48,911 nt of DNA from NCBI GenBank assembly GCA_021648685.1, contig JAKISI010000020.1, positions 1 to 48,911 on the forward strand, written 5' to 3'. Source of the stretch: Candidatus Polarisedimenticolaceae bacterium (GTDB taxonomy: Bacteria > Pseudomonadota > Gammaproteobacteria > Chromatiales > Chromatiaceae). Every line of letters begins with the position of its first letter. Position 1 is the first letter of the stretch. This document shows, piece after piece, positions 35,245 through 43,478 of this stretch. The notes under the pieces were generated by a model. That model had not been told where the DNA came from and did not search any database. It worked only from the letters and a program-made list of their open reading frames with translations. Position numbers and translations under genes: made by a program.

Positions 35245-36054
35245 TCAAGCCATCTCCATCTCATCCAGATAGGCTTCACAGGCCAGCACAGAAGCCCCCA
35301 ATGCCGTCGTGAGCTGCGGGAACTCCGGTATCACCAGCTTCTTTCCAAGCTCATCCTCCATGCTTGCTACCAGCCCCTTATTCAGCGCAGGCCCCCCATC
35401 AAAATAGACCAGCCCATCCAAACCTATACGCTTGGCCAGACGGATTGTCCGCTTTGCTATGGAGTAGTGAATACCGGCAACAATCTCCTCTTTACCATGC
35501 CCGTCAGCCAGCAAGCCGATGATCTCTGATTCTGCAAATACAACACAGGTGCTGTTGATCGGCAGTGGGGCAGTTTTAAGGTTGAAGTGATAATCACCCA
35601 ACTCCTCCAGCTCAATCTCCAGATTCCTCGCCGTTACATCCAGGAACTTGCCGGTGCCTGCGGCACACTTGTCATTCATTGCAAAGTTTGTAACCGTACC
35701 GGAGCTATCTATCTGTATCGCCTTCGTATCCTGTCCGCCAATATTGATGATGGTTCTGATCTCGCCATATTTACGCCCGGCCTCCAGTGCGCCAATGGCA
35801 TTGGCCGTAATTTCGCTGACGGACTCATCCGCCTCTTTTAAAAGCTTTCTGCCATAGCCAGTTGAAATCATGTAGGCCAGGTCATCAATACCCAACCCAT
35901 TCTCAGCAAGAAGCCCATGCAGGGCATCCACAGAGTTTTTTCGGAAGTGGCTCCCGGTAGAGGTCACCCTGGAAGCAATAACGTTTTTATCTTCATCGAT
36001 CAATGCAATCTTGATTGCTGTAGATCCAATATCAATACCTGCAAAACAGTTCAT
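35245..36054 (-). CDS. BadF/BcrA-type ATPase, activator of 2-hydroxyacyl-CoA dehydratase family
   Basis: A 269-residue ASKHA-fold ATPase. ATP motifs are GIDIGSTAIKIALID (phosphate-1), NIGGQDTKAI (phosphate-2) and VYFDGGPALNKGLV (adenosine). Cys130 (NDKCAAGTGKFLDV) and Cys170 (STCVVFAESEIIGLL) are the two ligands each subunit gives to the single [4Fe-4S] cluster of the homodimer. The protein family uses ATP hydrolysis to inject low-potential electrons into a partner enzyme. It overlaps the partner gene upstream by ATGA, strong evidence that the two work together. Confidence 0.93.
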   Translation of the reverse strand: MNCFAGIDIGSTAIKIALIDEDKNVIASRVTSTGSHFRKNSVDALHGLLAENGLGIDDLAYMISTGYGRKLLKEADESVSEITANAIGALEAGRKYGEIRTIINIGGQDTKAIQIDSSGTVTNFAMNDKCAAGTGKFLDVTARNLEIELEELGDYHFNLKTAPLPINSTCVVFAESEIIGLLADGHGKEEIVAGIHYSIAKRTIRLAKRIGLDGLVYFDGGPALNKGLVASMEDELGKKLVIPEFPQLTTALGASVLACEAYLDEMEMA

Positions 36055-37334
36055 CGCTTTCTTCTCCGCTTGGCTTTGAGTGACTCAATGAATGCCTCTA
36101 TTCGGGTAGAGAGCTGACCCATATCATCCGGGCTGTAATCGGACTCTACAAACAGCATGGGGACGCCCTCATCCTGAAGCGCTTTGGCAATACTGCTGTG
36201 TTCCATCTGGTAGACCTGGCAGCCTGAGAAGGATTGATAGACCACACCATCTACCGCAAAATCCCTGGCCATATTGAGCAGTTTGCGTTTTCGATCATCA
36301 TTCCTGGTAAAGATTGGACAGGTGCAGGGCTTGAGATAGTTATCTGCAATGCTGGCAACCATATTTTCAGTGTTATATTCATCCACTGCCACCATGTCAT
36401 AGAGCATGCGGTTGGATGAGCAGGTCTCATCCGCCACGATCACACCGCCTGACTCTTCAATCAGCACAGGCAGCTTCAAGTTTGGAAAGATCGCTGGAGA
36501 GCCGGTAAAAAGGATGCGAGGCGCACGGCGCTGGGCAGCGGTGACCTTCTTCTCTTTACGCTGCTCAAGCTCTGCATTCAATCTGTTTACTGCCGCCGTC
36601 CAGTTTTCTATTTTGTCGAAAAAATAGGCATTGGTTACCATGAAGGCATCCTTGCCTAAAAATATTGACGGGGCATTTTTTCTTAAAATATGCAGTGTTC
36701 TATAGGCTTTTTGTGCAGCAGCCACTTTTGCCAAAGCCTCTTTAAGGCTTGCCTTGGTGATTTTTTTACCTGTAATTTCTTTCAGTGATACAGCAAAGTT
36801 ATGCACAGACCGCCGCCAGTAGAGACGAGCCTCCTCACTCTCTTTGACAGGAGGCACCTCCATGTCATACACCTTATAACCCATCTCACTGATCATGGCG
36901 CCGGCCTTTCTCTTTTGATCGCAGGTTGCTGGAAGAATAATATTCTCTACCTGATCTACAAAAGGCAGCGTGGATCGCTTGTCGAGCATCCCCAGCGTGG
37001 CCTTTACCAGGGAGCAGGATTTTGCAGGCATGAATTCAGCACCCACCTGATCATCCGTATAAAAACCGTTGCACAGCCGTACCGGCACACCGCCAGCGGC
37101 ATAGATCAACTCCTCTGGCACCTGCACACACATGGTGCCAACCACCTTCTCTGCCTTATGCAGTGATTCACCTTTGCAATAGACCTGTTCATAGAGGTCA
37201 TAGAAGTAATCCATTGCATCCGGATTATCAGAAAAGTCATCCTTGATACGGCGCAACATTCTTTCTGCTTCAATCGCCTGATGGGTGCGGTTAAAAGGCA
37301 CGCTCTTCTTGTCTGACTGAAGTTCATTATCCAT
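36051..37334 (-). CDS. Single-subunit 2-hydroxyacyl-CoA dehydratase / double-cubane-cluster family protein
   Basis: A 427-residue member of the HgdB/FldC/BcrC family. ATG 37334 is chosen because upstream residues lie inside the previous gene. It has nine Cys: 53, 69 (GTMCVQVPEELIYAAGGVPV), 88 (RLCNGF), 107 (KSCSLVKATLG), 138 (PATCDQKRK), 305 (DETCSSN), 337/339 (KPCTCPIF) and 372 (SGCQVY). True dehydratases have two different subunits; here one gene sits beside one activase, the arrangement of double-cubane-cluster proteins, which reduce small molecules in an ATP-dependent manner. A reductase is therefore more likely than an acyl-CoA dehydratase. No CoA-transferase or fatty-acid genes are nearby. 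Substrate unknown. It overlaps the ferredoxin gene by 8 bp. Confidence 0.87.
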   Translation of the reverse strand: MDNELQSDKKSVPFNRTHQAIEAERMLRRIKDDFSDNPDAMDYFYDLYEQVYCKGESLHKAEKVVGTMCVQVPEELIYAAGGVPVRLCNGFYTDDQVGAEFMPAKSCSLVKATLGMLDKRSTLPFVDQVENIILPATCDQKRKAGAMISEMGYKVYDMEVPPVKESEEARLYWRRSVHNFAVSLKEITGKKITKASLKEALAKVAAAQKAYRTLHILRKNAPSIFLGKDAFMVTNAYFFDKIENWTAAVNRLNAELEQRKEKKVTAAQRRAPRILFTGSPAIFPNLKLPVLIEESGGVIVADETCSSNRMLYDMVAVDEYNTENMVASIADNYLKPCTCPIFTRNDDRKRKLLNMARDFAVDGVVYQSFSGCQVYQMEHSSIAKALQDEGVPMLFVESDYSPDDMGQLSTRIEAFIESLKAKRRRKR

Positions 37335-38301
37335 TTTTATTCGCCTTTTCCATGCGCTTGATGTACCCCTGCACCGTGGCCTCAAAAACAGGCTGCCCCA
37401 TAAAATCCACTTCAAGTGCCCCCTCTTCCGGGCAGGCCGCTACACACTTAAAACACATAATACAGTCATCCTGGAGGATGTTCCGACTCTCAACATCATC
37501 AGCAATCTCTTTTATCTGCATGTCACAAACACTGTAACAGTCACCACATTTTGTACACTTTGAACCGTCCTTTTTCAATTTGAGCAGCGCCGGTTTTGAG
37601 AGCAAATAATGGAGTGCGCTCATGGGGCAAAAGAAGCAAAAAAACCGTTTCTTGACGAAGGCACCCACCAGGAAAATACCGGTTATCAACATCCCCAGAG
37701 AGGTCATAATCATTTTTGTCTTGGAGGAGAAATCAATGGTTAGTTGGGAAAAATCACCAGAAAAAACAGGCAGAATTGTCCGTGCAGGACAGATCATACA
37801 AAACGGAACCCCCATATCACGGGAAAATATCCCGGAACCAATCCCCATCGGAATAAAAATCAGCAGCAGCAGTAGAATATACTTGATTTTTTTGAGCGCC
37901 TTAAACTGCTCCCAGCTATAGGTGACATACTGCATGCCCAATTTTTTTCTCAGTGCTGTAATCCAATCCTGAATAGCACCCAAAGGGCAGGCATAACCAC
38001 ACCAGGCTTTGTTGAATACCAAAAACCAGAGGGTAAAGTAGAAGAGTCCGGTGAGTATCGCCATACCTGCATAACTAAAAAGATTTTCAGGCGTTGTTAC
38101 CATCCGGTGTTGCAACGGCACCAGAAAACAGGTGCCTGGTTTGCCATCAACATATGTGCAAGAGAAGGTCGGCAGACTGTCTCCCATATTTATAGCTGCA
38201 TAGCCTCCATAGATGAAGAGGATAAACAGGGATAGCTGGAGCCAGAACCGAAATCGTCTTAGATCGCCATTGTTTAAAAAGTTTCTGATCTTGTTACGCA
38301 A
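37327..38301 (-). CDS. NapH/MauN-like membrane polyferredoxin
   Basis: A 324-residue inner-membrane protein with about five helices and a cytoplasmic C-terminal ferredoxin domain. The membrane part carries CGYACPLGAIQDW (101-113), CMICPARTILP (168-178) and FCFFCPMSAL (221-230), typical of NapH/NosR/RdxA-type proteins. The C-terminal part has two [4Fe-4S] motifs: Cys249/252/255/259 (CTKCGDCYSVC) and Cys280/283/286/290 (CIMCFKCVAAC). NapH-type proteins are thought to move electrons between quinol and periplasmic or cytoplasmic partners. Overlap with the double-cubane-type gene downstream suggests it supplies that enzyme's ATPase. Confidence 0.88.
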   Translation of the reverse strand: MRNKIRNFLNNGDLRRFRFWLQLSLFILFIYGGYAAINMGDSLPTFSCTYVDGKPGTCFLVPLQHRMVTTPENLFSYAGMAILTGLFYFTLWFLVFNKAWCGYACPLGAIQDWITALRKKLGMQYVTYSWEQFKALKKIKYILLLLLIFIPMGIGSGIFSRDMGVPFCMICPARTILPVFSGDFSQLTIDFSSKTKMIMTSLGMLITGIFLVGAFVKKRFFCFFCPMSALHYLLSKPALLKLKKDGSKCTKCGDCYSVCDMQIKEIADDVESRNILQDDCIMCFKCVAACPEEGALEVDFMGQPVFEATVQGYIKRMEKANKNG

Positions 38302-39256
38302 AACGCTTCTCCTGATATAGTTTGGCTGCTCTTTTTCTATGAAAATAGATAAAGAATATTGATACCGTCAGCCCAAACAACCCAATCAGGAGGCCATAAA
38401 CATATGACTTATAGTCCCGGGTGGAGGGATAGTAATTGCCTGCGGAAGTTGCCTTATAATGAACTTGGTCATAGCGCTCCCCTTGATAAACGCCACTTTC
38501 ATCACTCTCATATTCAGCAATAATCAGGAAGGTCTCCATATTACGTTTGTTAAACTCATGCCACGGCGGGTAATAGTCACGTATCATCTCAAAAGAGGCT
38601 CTGCCTTCTGAGTCTGTTTTCAAGGTCTTGGCCCAGCCCTTTTGGGTTGACATGGTAACGGCAGCACCACTCACTGGTTTGCCATTGAGCATCACTTTGT
38701 AAGTGATAATATCCCCTGAACCCAATCGTAGATGAAAGGATTCCCTGGGAAGCCGCTCCCTGATGATGTCGAAAGAGACCTCTTCAAAATAAAGCGGGGG
38801 CACCAGCTCTTTAACATGGTCATGCCCAGCTCTGCAGCTATGGCTGAGAGACTCATTTTTAAGCACTGTCTCCTGCAGCACACCATCTTCAACCCGCTTG
38901 TCTATCATGAACAGGTTGTAATACCCTTCATGTTTCATTTTGAAAGTGATGTCAGCATATCCCTCATTACTAAACGCCAATTCAGTTTGTGATGCTTCAG
39001 GGCCAACCAGCACAAGCGGCTGATCACTTTGCTCAACATAGGTTGAGTCAATGATGCTATCCCCCTTTCGCAGCCAGAGCTTTTTGGAATGCCCCTGCTG
39101 CCCCCTTATGACCATGCCACCATGTGATGGCCTCATCTTTTCTGCCTGCTCCCTGGTGGGTGCTATGTCCGACAACCAGTAGGTCTGGGAAGCTGCCAGG
39201 CTACTTGCCAACAGCATCCCAGACAGAACGCTAAGCATTGCTCTATAAATGGGCAT
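38294..39256 (-). CDS. Periplasmic beta-rich protein with C-terminal membrane anchor
   Basis: A protein of about 320 residues that I cannot assign to a characterised family. A signal peptide (MLSVLSGMLLASSLAAS) leads to a beta-rich periplasmic region. This includes ITYKVMLNGKPVSGAAVTMS and KTDSEGRASFEMI, the look of DUF4198/NikM-like or carboxypeptidase-regulatory-like sandwiches. One C-terminal helix (YGLLIGLFGLTVSIFFIYFH) is followed by basic residues. Several His and a Cys cluster in SHSCRAGHDHVKELVPP could bind metal or haem. ATG 39256 is chosen; ATG 39265 is nearly equivalent. It overlaps the NapH-like gene by 8 bp and is the first gene of the operon. Confidence 0.65.
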   Translation of the reverse strand: MPIYRAMLSVLSGMLLASSLAASQTYWLSDIAPTREQAEKMRPSHGGMVIRGQQGHSKKLWLRKGDSIIDSTYVEQSDQPLVLVGPEASQTELAFSNEGYADITFKMKHEGYYNLFMIDKRVEDGVLQETVLKNESLSHSCRAGHDHVKELVPPLYFEEVSFDIIRERLPRESFHLRLGSGDIITYKVMLNGKPVSGAAVTMSTQKGWAKTLKTDSEGRASFEMIRDYYPPWHEFNKRNMETFLIIAEYESDESGVYQGERYDQVHYKATSAGNYYPSTRDYKSYVYGLLIGLFGLTVSIFFIYFHRKRAAKLYQEKRFA

Positions 39257-39886
39257 ATTTATCATCTCTGCCTGTTTGCTTGGTAAACCAGAAAAAATTA
39301 GATGCAAGGGGGGGGAGCGGAAGAGACATCTTTACCATCAACAGATTTTCTTTCCGTGTAACTGAAGGCCGGCACTGGAGCAAGATACAAAACCTCTGCT
39401 AAGCTCAACCCAATGCGGCTAATAACCGGCGTGGCATAATCAAAGATGCAAGGGTCAGGAGTCTCTCCCCTCACGCAAAGAGACCTGCTTTACCCCTCTC
39501 CACATCCACTTGCTTTGTTCTGCACAGATCATCATTGAATTATGCTTGGCACCATGTTCCTGCCAACTCGGAGCGATTCTAGAGTGATACTTCTGCCATG
39601 GGAATGCGGCTGAATGTCGCAGGGCTGCAATACCATCAACCCAGGAGGCTGTCCGGTGGTTCCGTGTGTTCGTCTGGCGTAGCAAAAAAGGGTAGCTGTA
39701 CCCCATACAGATTCTGGAGCCATCTGAGGCACCTGCAAAACTCCTGAGGCAACCCCCACTATTTTGCTGATTTCGACCAGGTTTGCATTTTTGAGCTAAA
39801 GCGTGAAACATCGGTATAGTGCAAGCAGACAGATGGCCTCAAAATCCATAATTGATTGTGAACAGACCGTGCGGGAGAGATAAGTC
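39257..39886. other. Long gap without a recognisable gene
   Basis: About 630 bp between the divergent minus-strand operon and the CBS gene. Two minus-strand open frames (39455-39811 and 39532-39759) overlap each other and resemble nothing I know; they have the look of degraded coding sequence. The gap should hold promoters for both flanking units, but I see no clear consensus. Confidence 0.5.
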
Positions 39887-40522
39887 ATGACCTTTTACGT
39901 ACAAGGGCTCAATAGCAATGAGCGAATGCCTCAGGGGGAGATATTCAAAAACTCTGCCATTGAAAAAATGCAGGCAGTTACCCCCGAACAGGCCATTGAC
40001 GGAGAAGAGCAGCACAGAAGAGGCCAGGAGACGCCCGATCAGCCACACGCAGGTGCCCAGGCTTACCAATCGGTCAAACAGCTACCCAAGACGGAGGCCG
40101 CGCTACTGGCCGAGCAGATCATGAGTTCACCTGTGGTAACGCTGAATCCCCAGGCAACTGCCGATGAGGCGCTGGCACTCTTCCGGACAAGAGCGATTCA
40201 CCACCTGCCGATTGTCTCCTCCAGCGGCCAGCTGGCTGGCATCGTTTCTGACCGGGATATCCTGCGCCACCTCAGTGGCATCACAGAAAACTATCAACAG
40301 CAGACCCTGCGCAGCAGGGACGAGCCGGTCAGCCAGATGATGAGATCCCCCGTCTTGACCGCCAGCAGGGATACCGACGTTCGCTATATCGCCCGGCTGT
40401 TTGTCGAGCAGCAGGTCGGGGCGCTGCCGATCGTCTCTGATGGCAAATTGCAGGGCATCATTGCCCGTAGCGATGTGCTGAGCGCCGTGATGCGCCACTT
40501 TGCACTGGAGCTGTGGGCGTAG
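39887..40522 (+). CDS. Tandem CBS-domain protein
   Basis: A 211-residue cytoplasmic protein. An 80-residue polar, probably disordered N-terminus is followed by a CBS pair: IMSSPVVTLNPQATADEALA with GQLAGIVSDRDILRHL, and MMRSPVLTASRDTDVRYIAR with DGKLQGIIARSDVLSAV. CBS pairs bind adenine nucleotides and sense energy state. No catalytic domain is attached, so it is probably a regulatory protein. It is 2 bp upstream of, and likely co-transcribed with, the phospholipase D gene. A standalone regulator in Nqr-bearing gammaproteobacteria is usual; its target is unknown. Confidence 0.85.
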   Translation: MTFYVQGLNSNERMPQGEIFKNSAIEKMQAVTPEQAIDGEEQHRRGQETPDQPHAGAQAYQSVKQLPKTEAALLAEQIMSSPVVTLNPQATADEALALFRTRAIHHLPIVSSSGQLAGIVSDRDILRHLSGITENYQQQTLRSRDEPVSQMMRSPVLTASRDTDVRYIARLFVEQQVGALPIVSDGKLQGIIARSDVLSAVMRHFALELWA

Positions 40523-40524
40523 TA

Positions 40525-41652
40525 ATGAACGACAGGGAGGGACTCTGCCCCTGCAACCCGCTGTCAAAGAGAGAGACAGGGGCAAGGCATGATGCCATTC
40601 AGCTCTACACCGAGGGAGATCACCTGTTTGAGGCCATGCTCGAAGCCATCGACAGTGCGCAAAAACAGGTGTGGATGGAGACCTATATCTTTGCCGACGA
40701 TGAGGTCGGCCGCCGTTTTGCCCGCGCCCTGTCAGAGCGGGCAAGAGCCGGGGTGCAGGTGCGGCTACTGGTGGATGCGCTGGGTTCACTGTTTCAGTTC
40801 TACCGCTCACTGGGGCCTGAGCTTGAGCAGTCCGGAGTGCAGGTGCACCACTTCCATCGCTGGCAGTGGCGCGAGCCGCTTCGCTACAACCGGCGTGACC
40901 ATCGCAAACTACTGGTGATCGACGGCAAAACGGCCTTTCTGGGCGGATTCAATATCCACCGCCAAAGCTCACAACGCTACTATGGTGCAGCGCGCTGGCG
41001 CGACACCCATGCCGCCTTTAAAGGCGATCTGGCACAGCAGGCTGCCGAGCTGTTTGACGCATTCTGGCGCGGTGATAAAAAATGGCTGCCCAACGACCAT
41101 GAACTGGCAGAGAGCGTGCTTATTCCCAACCAGAGCCGCGCCTGCCGCCGTCGGCTTGCCTGCATCTATACCGATTTTCTGGGCAGCGCCAAACACCAGG
41201 TCTGTTTGACAACACCCTATTTCGTGCCGGATCACCACACCCAAAAGGTACTGCTGGCGGCAGTAAAACGGGGGGTTGAGGTACGCCTGCTGGTACCACA
41301 GACCAGTGATGTGCGCCTGGCAGGCTGGGCGGCCAATGCAGTCTATGCCCGGCTGCTGGATGCCGGGGTCAAGATCTTTGAATACCTGCCCCGGATGCTA
41401 CATGCCAAGGTTGCCATTGCCGACGGCAAGTGGGCAACACTGGGTACTGCCAATCTCGACTACCGCAGTCTGCTTCAGAACTATGAACTGAATCTGGTCA
41501 GCCGAAACCCTGAACTCTGCCGCCAGTTACAGTTGCAGTTCGAGGCTGATTTAACAGAGGCCTCAGCCGTTTGCGCCATACGCTGGCGGCAACGCCGCTG
41601 GGTGCCGCGACTGGCTGAGCTGTTGGGCTGGAGTGTTCGGCGATGGTTATAA
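40525..41652 (+). CDS. Phospholipase D superfamily, cardiolipin synthase-like
   Basis: A 375-residue protein with two HKD motifs, HRKLLVIDGKTAFLGGFNIH (about 133-152) and HAKVAIADGKWATLGTANLD (about 292-311), and the PLD-type opening LFEAMLEAIDSAQKQVWMET with YIFADDEVG. No N-terminal membrane helices are present, so it resembles ClsB rather than ClsA. It probably joins phosphatidylglycerol with another phospholipid to make cardiolipin. ATG 40525 follows GGAG at a good distance; the GTG at 40513 overlaps the CBS gene and is less likely. Confidence 0.87.
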   Translation: MNDREGLCPCNPLSKRETGARHDAIQLYTEGDHLFEAMLEAIDSAQKQVWMETYIFADDEVGRRFARALSERARAGVQVRLLVDALGSLFQFYRSLGPELEQSGVQVHHFHRWQWREPLRYNRRDHRKLLVIDGKTAFLGGFNIHRQSSQRYYGAARWRDTHAAFKGDLAQQAAELFDAFWRGDKKWLPNDHELAESVLIPNQSRACRRRLACIYTDFLGSAKHQVCLTTPYFVPDHHTQKVLLAAVKRGVEVRLLVPQTSDVRLAGWAANAVYARLLDAGVKIFEYLPRMLHAKVAIADGKWATLGTANLDYRSLLQNYELNLVSRNPELCRQLQLQFEADLTEASAVCAIRWRQRRWVPRLAELLGWSVRRWL

Positions 41653-41716
41653 CCTATACCAAGAGAGGTGACAGGCGACTTGCCTTTGAGCCGGTTAATT
41701 GATTAGACTGCTGCCC

Positions 41717-42151
41717 ATGGGATTTTTTCGCCGCATAAACAGACCGACATTGCTCCTGTGGAGCCTGTTGCTCTCCCTGCTGCTGCTCTGCTCGCAGGGT
41801 GCGACGCTACACCTCCACAGTCTGGATCACAGCCAGAATGAGCACCTCAGCCACGCCCATGCGGCCGACGAAGCCAGTGATCACACGCATCTAAGCAAGG
41901 CCCATTATGCCCACGACAGCTCACACGATGAGCATCATGACGTGGTTCTCTCAGAGGTCGATGTCACCCCCAACGGGGTATTGAAAAAGCTCTCTAACAA
42001 CACCCTTGCGCTGGCGCTGTTCGCCCTCCTCTTTACGCTGCTGTTCTCTGGCGCCTTGCGCCAGGTGGTTCATCGTCACAGGGAGAGCAGGCTTGCCCTC
42101 CTTGAACGCTACCTCCTCTCTCCGCCTCTGCGGGCACCACCACTCCATTAA
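41717..42151 (+). CDS. His-rich membrane/periplasmic protein before a metal pump
   Basis: A 144-residue protein with an N-terminal hydrophobic signal or anchor (LLLWSLLLSLLLLCSQGATL), then a periplasmic stretch of about 45 residues with over a dozen His (LDHSQNEHLSHAHAADEASD, HTHLSKAHYAHDSSHDEHHD). A second helix (LALALFALLFTLLFSGALRQ) is followed by a basic tail. His clusters point to Zn, Co, Ni or Cu binding. It directly precedes a CusCBA/CzcCBA-like operon and may buffer or sense its metal, like small CzcI/CusF-type accessories. ATG 41717 is preferred to TTG 41699. Confidence 0.65.
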   Translation: MGFFRRINRPTLLLWSLLLSLLLLCSQGATLHLHSLDHSQNEHLSHAHAADEASDHTHLSKAHYAHDSSHDEHHDVVLSEVDVTPNGVLKKLSNNTLALALFALLFTLLFSGALRQVVHRHRESRLALLERYLLSPPLRAPPLH

Positions 42152-42251
42152 TCCGCCTGAAACGCTCTGCCGACTCAGCTAACCGCTGTGCCGGTCTGTT
42201 TTGCCATGCCCTTTTTGGGGGGTGGCAGCCCGTTTTTTGAGAACTCCCGCT

Positions 42252-43478
42252 ATGGATTTCCTGCGATTACGTCCATCTATTGGACTGGGGCTGATAGCGC
42301 TTGCGCTGCCCATCTTGACCACTGCTGAACCGTTAACCGAACCGCTCAGCCTGCAACTGGGGCTGAACCAGCCGGATTTCATTCGGCTGCTCGATAGCCG
42401 GGCGGATGCCGCCCAGGGCAATCTGATTACCAGACAGACCTGGGTCAACCCCGAATTTGAGGTCTCCCGTGAGGAGGCCGGCCGTGAGACGGAGACCAAC
42501 CTCTGGCTCTATCAGCGGCTGGACCTTTCGGGGCAACGCCGCCTCAAGCGTGACGCAGCCCGAATGGGGCTGGGGATCACACAGGCAGAGAACGAGGCGC
42601 GACAAATCCAACGTGGCACTGAGATTCAGCAGCACTTCTACCAGGTGCTGTTCCATCAGCAGCAACAGCAAATCTTTACCCATTGGGTGGCAAAATTCTC
42701 CACGGTGGAGAAGGCCATGGAGAAGCGCGAAGCAGCCGGTGATGTCTCCGGTTACGACCGCCGCCGGATCAGCCGGGAGAAGGTGACCATACTCTCCCGG
42801 CAGCGCCAGAGCGCAGCACAGCTTGGGGCAGCATGGCAGCAACTGCTGGGGATGATTGATCCGGAGAAGAGCCAGACATTCGACAGCGTGGAAGGACGCT
42901 TGATCCCGGCAGAAACACTACCCCTCTCCAGCCTGCTGGAGAGCCTGGCACAACACCCCAGGCTAATGCAGTACAAACGACAGGCTGAGGGTTCACATCT
43001 GACAGCCCGCGCCGTCGCCCGCAGCCGCATCCCGGAGATTACCGTTGGCCTGGGACACAAGCGCATTGACGCCCCAGGCGGCAGCGACTCTGGCCTGATG
43101 TTGAGTGCATCCATACCGCTGCCGCTGTTTGATCGCAAGCAGGGGGCGCGTCAAAAGGCTAGTGCCAAGGCCAGGCAGGCAGAGAGTGAGTACCAACTGA
43201 TGATGCAGAAAACCCAGGCCAATGTCCGTGCGTTGTGGCACAAAGCCGCTCGGCTACGCGACAACGCACTGCTCTTTTCAGAGCAGAGTCTGGCCGCCTC
43301 TTATGAACTGGTGCGTATCGCGGAGAGTTCATACCACGCCAGCGAAATTGGCGTACTGGAACTGGTCGATGCCTATCGCAACGCTCTGGAGGCGGAGATC
43401 ACCGCCCGGCAACTGGCGCTGGAAGCACGCCTGGTGCGTATTGAGCTGGATGAAATGACAGAAGGTACCATGCAATGA
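42252..43478 (+). CDS. TolC-family outer-membrane protein of heavy-metal pump
   Basis: A 408-residue outer-membrane factor of the CzcC/CusC group: signal segment GLGLIALALPILTTAEP, then two TolC repeats. The first is marked by QTWVNPEFEVSREEAG, the second by EITVGLGHKRIDAPGGSD and LSASIPLPLFDRKQGAR, and GVLELVDAYRNALEAEITAR near the end. ATG 42252 gives the signal peptide; a longer frame upstream lacks one. ATGA overlap with the adaptor. Confidence 0.86.
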   Translation: MDFLRLRPSIGLGLIALALPILTTAEPLTEPLSLQLGLNQPDFIRLLDSRADAAQGNLITRQTWVNPEFEVSREEAGRETETNLWLYQRLDLSGQRRLKRDAARMGLGITQAENEARQIQRGTEIQQHFYQVLFHQQQQQIFTHWVAKFSTVEKAMEKREAAGDVSGYDRRRISREKVTILSRQRQSAAQLGAAWQQLLGMIDPEKSQTFDSVEGRLIPAETLPLSSLLESLAQHPRLMQYKRQAEGSHLTARAVARSRIPEITVGLGHKRIDAPGGSDSGLMLSASIPLPLFDRKQGARQKASAKARQAESEYQLMMQKTQANVRALWHKAARLRDNALLFSEQSLAASYELVRIAESSYHASEIGVLELVDAYRNALEAEITARQLALEARLVRIELDEMTEGTMQ

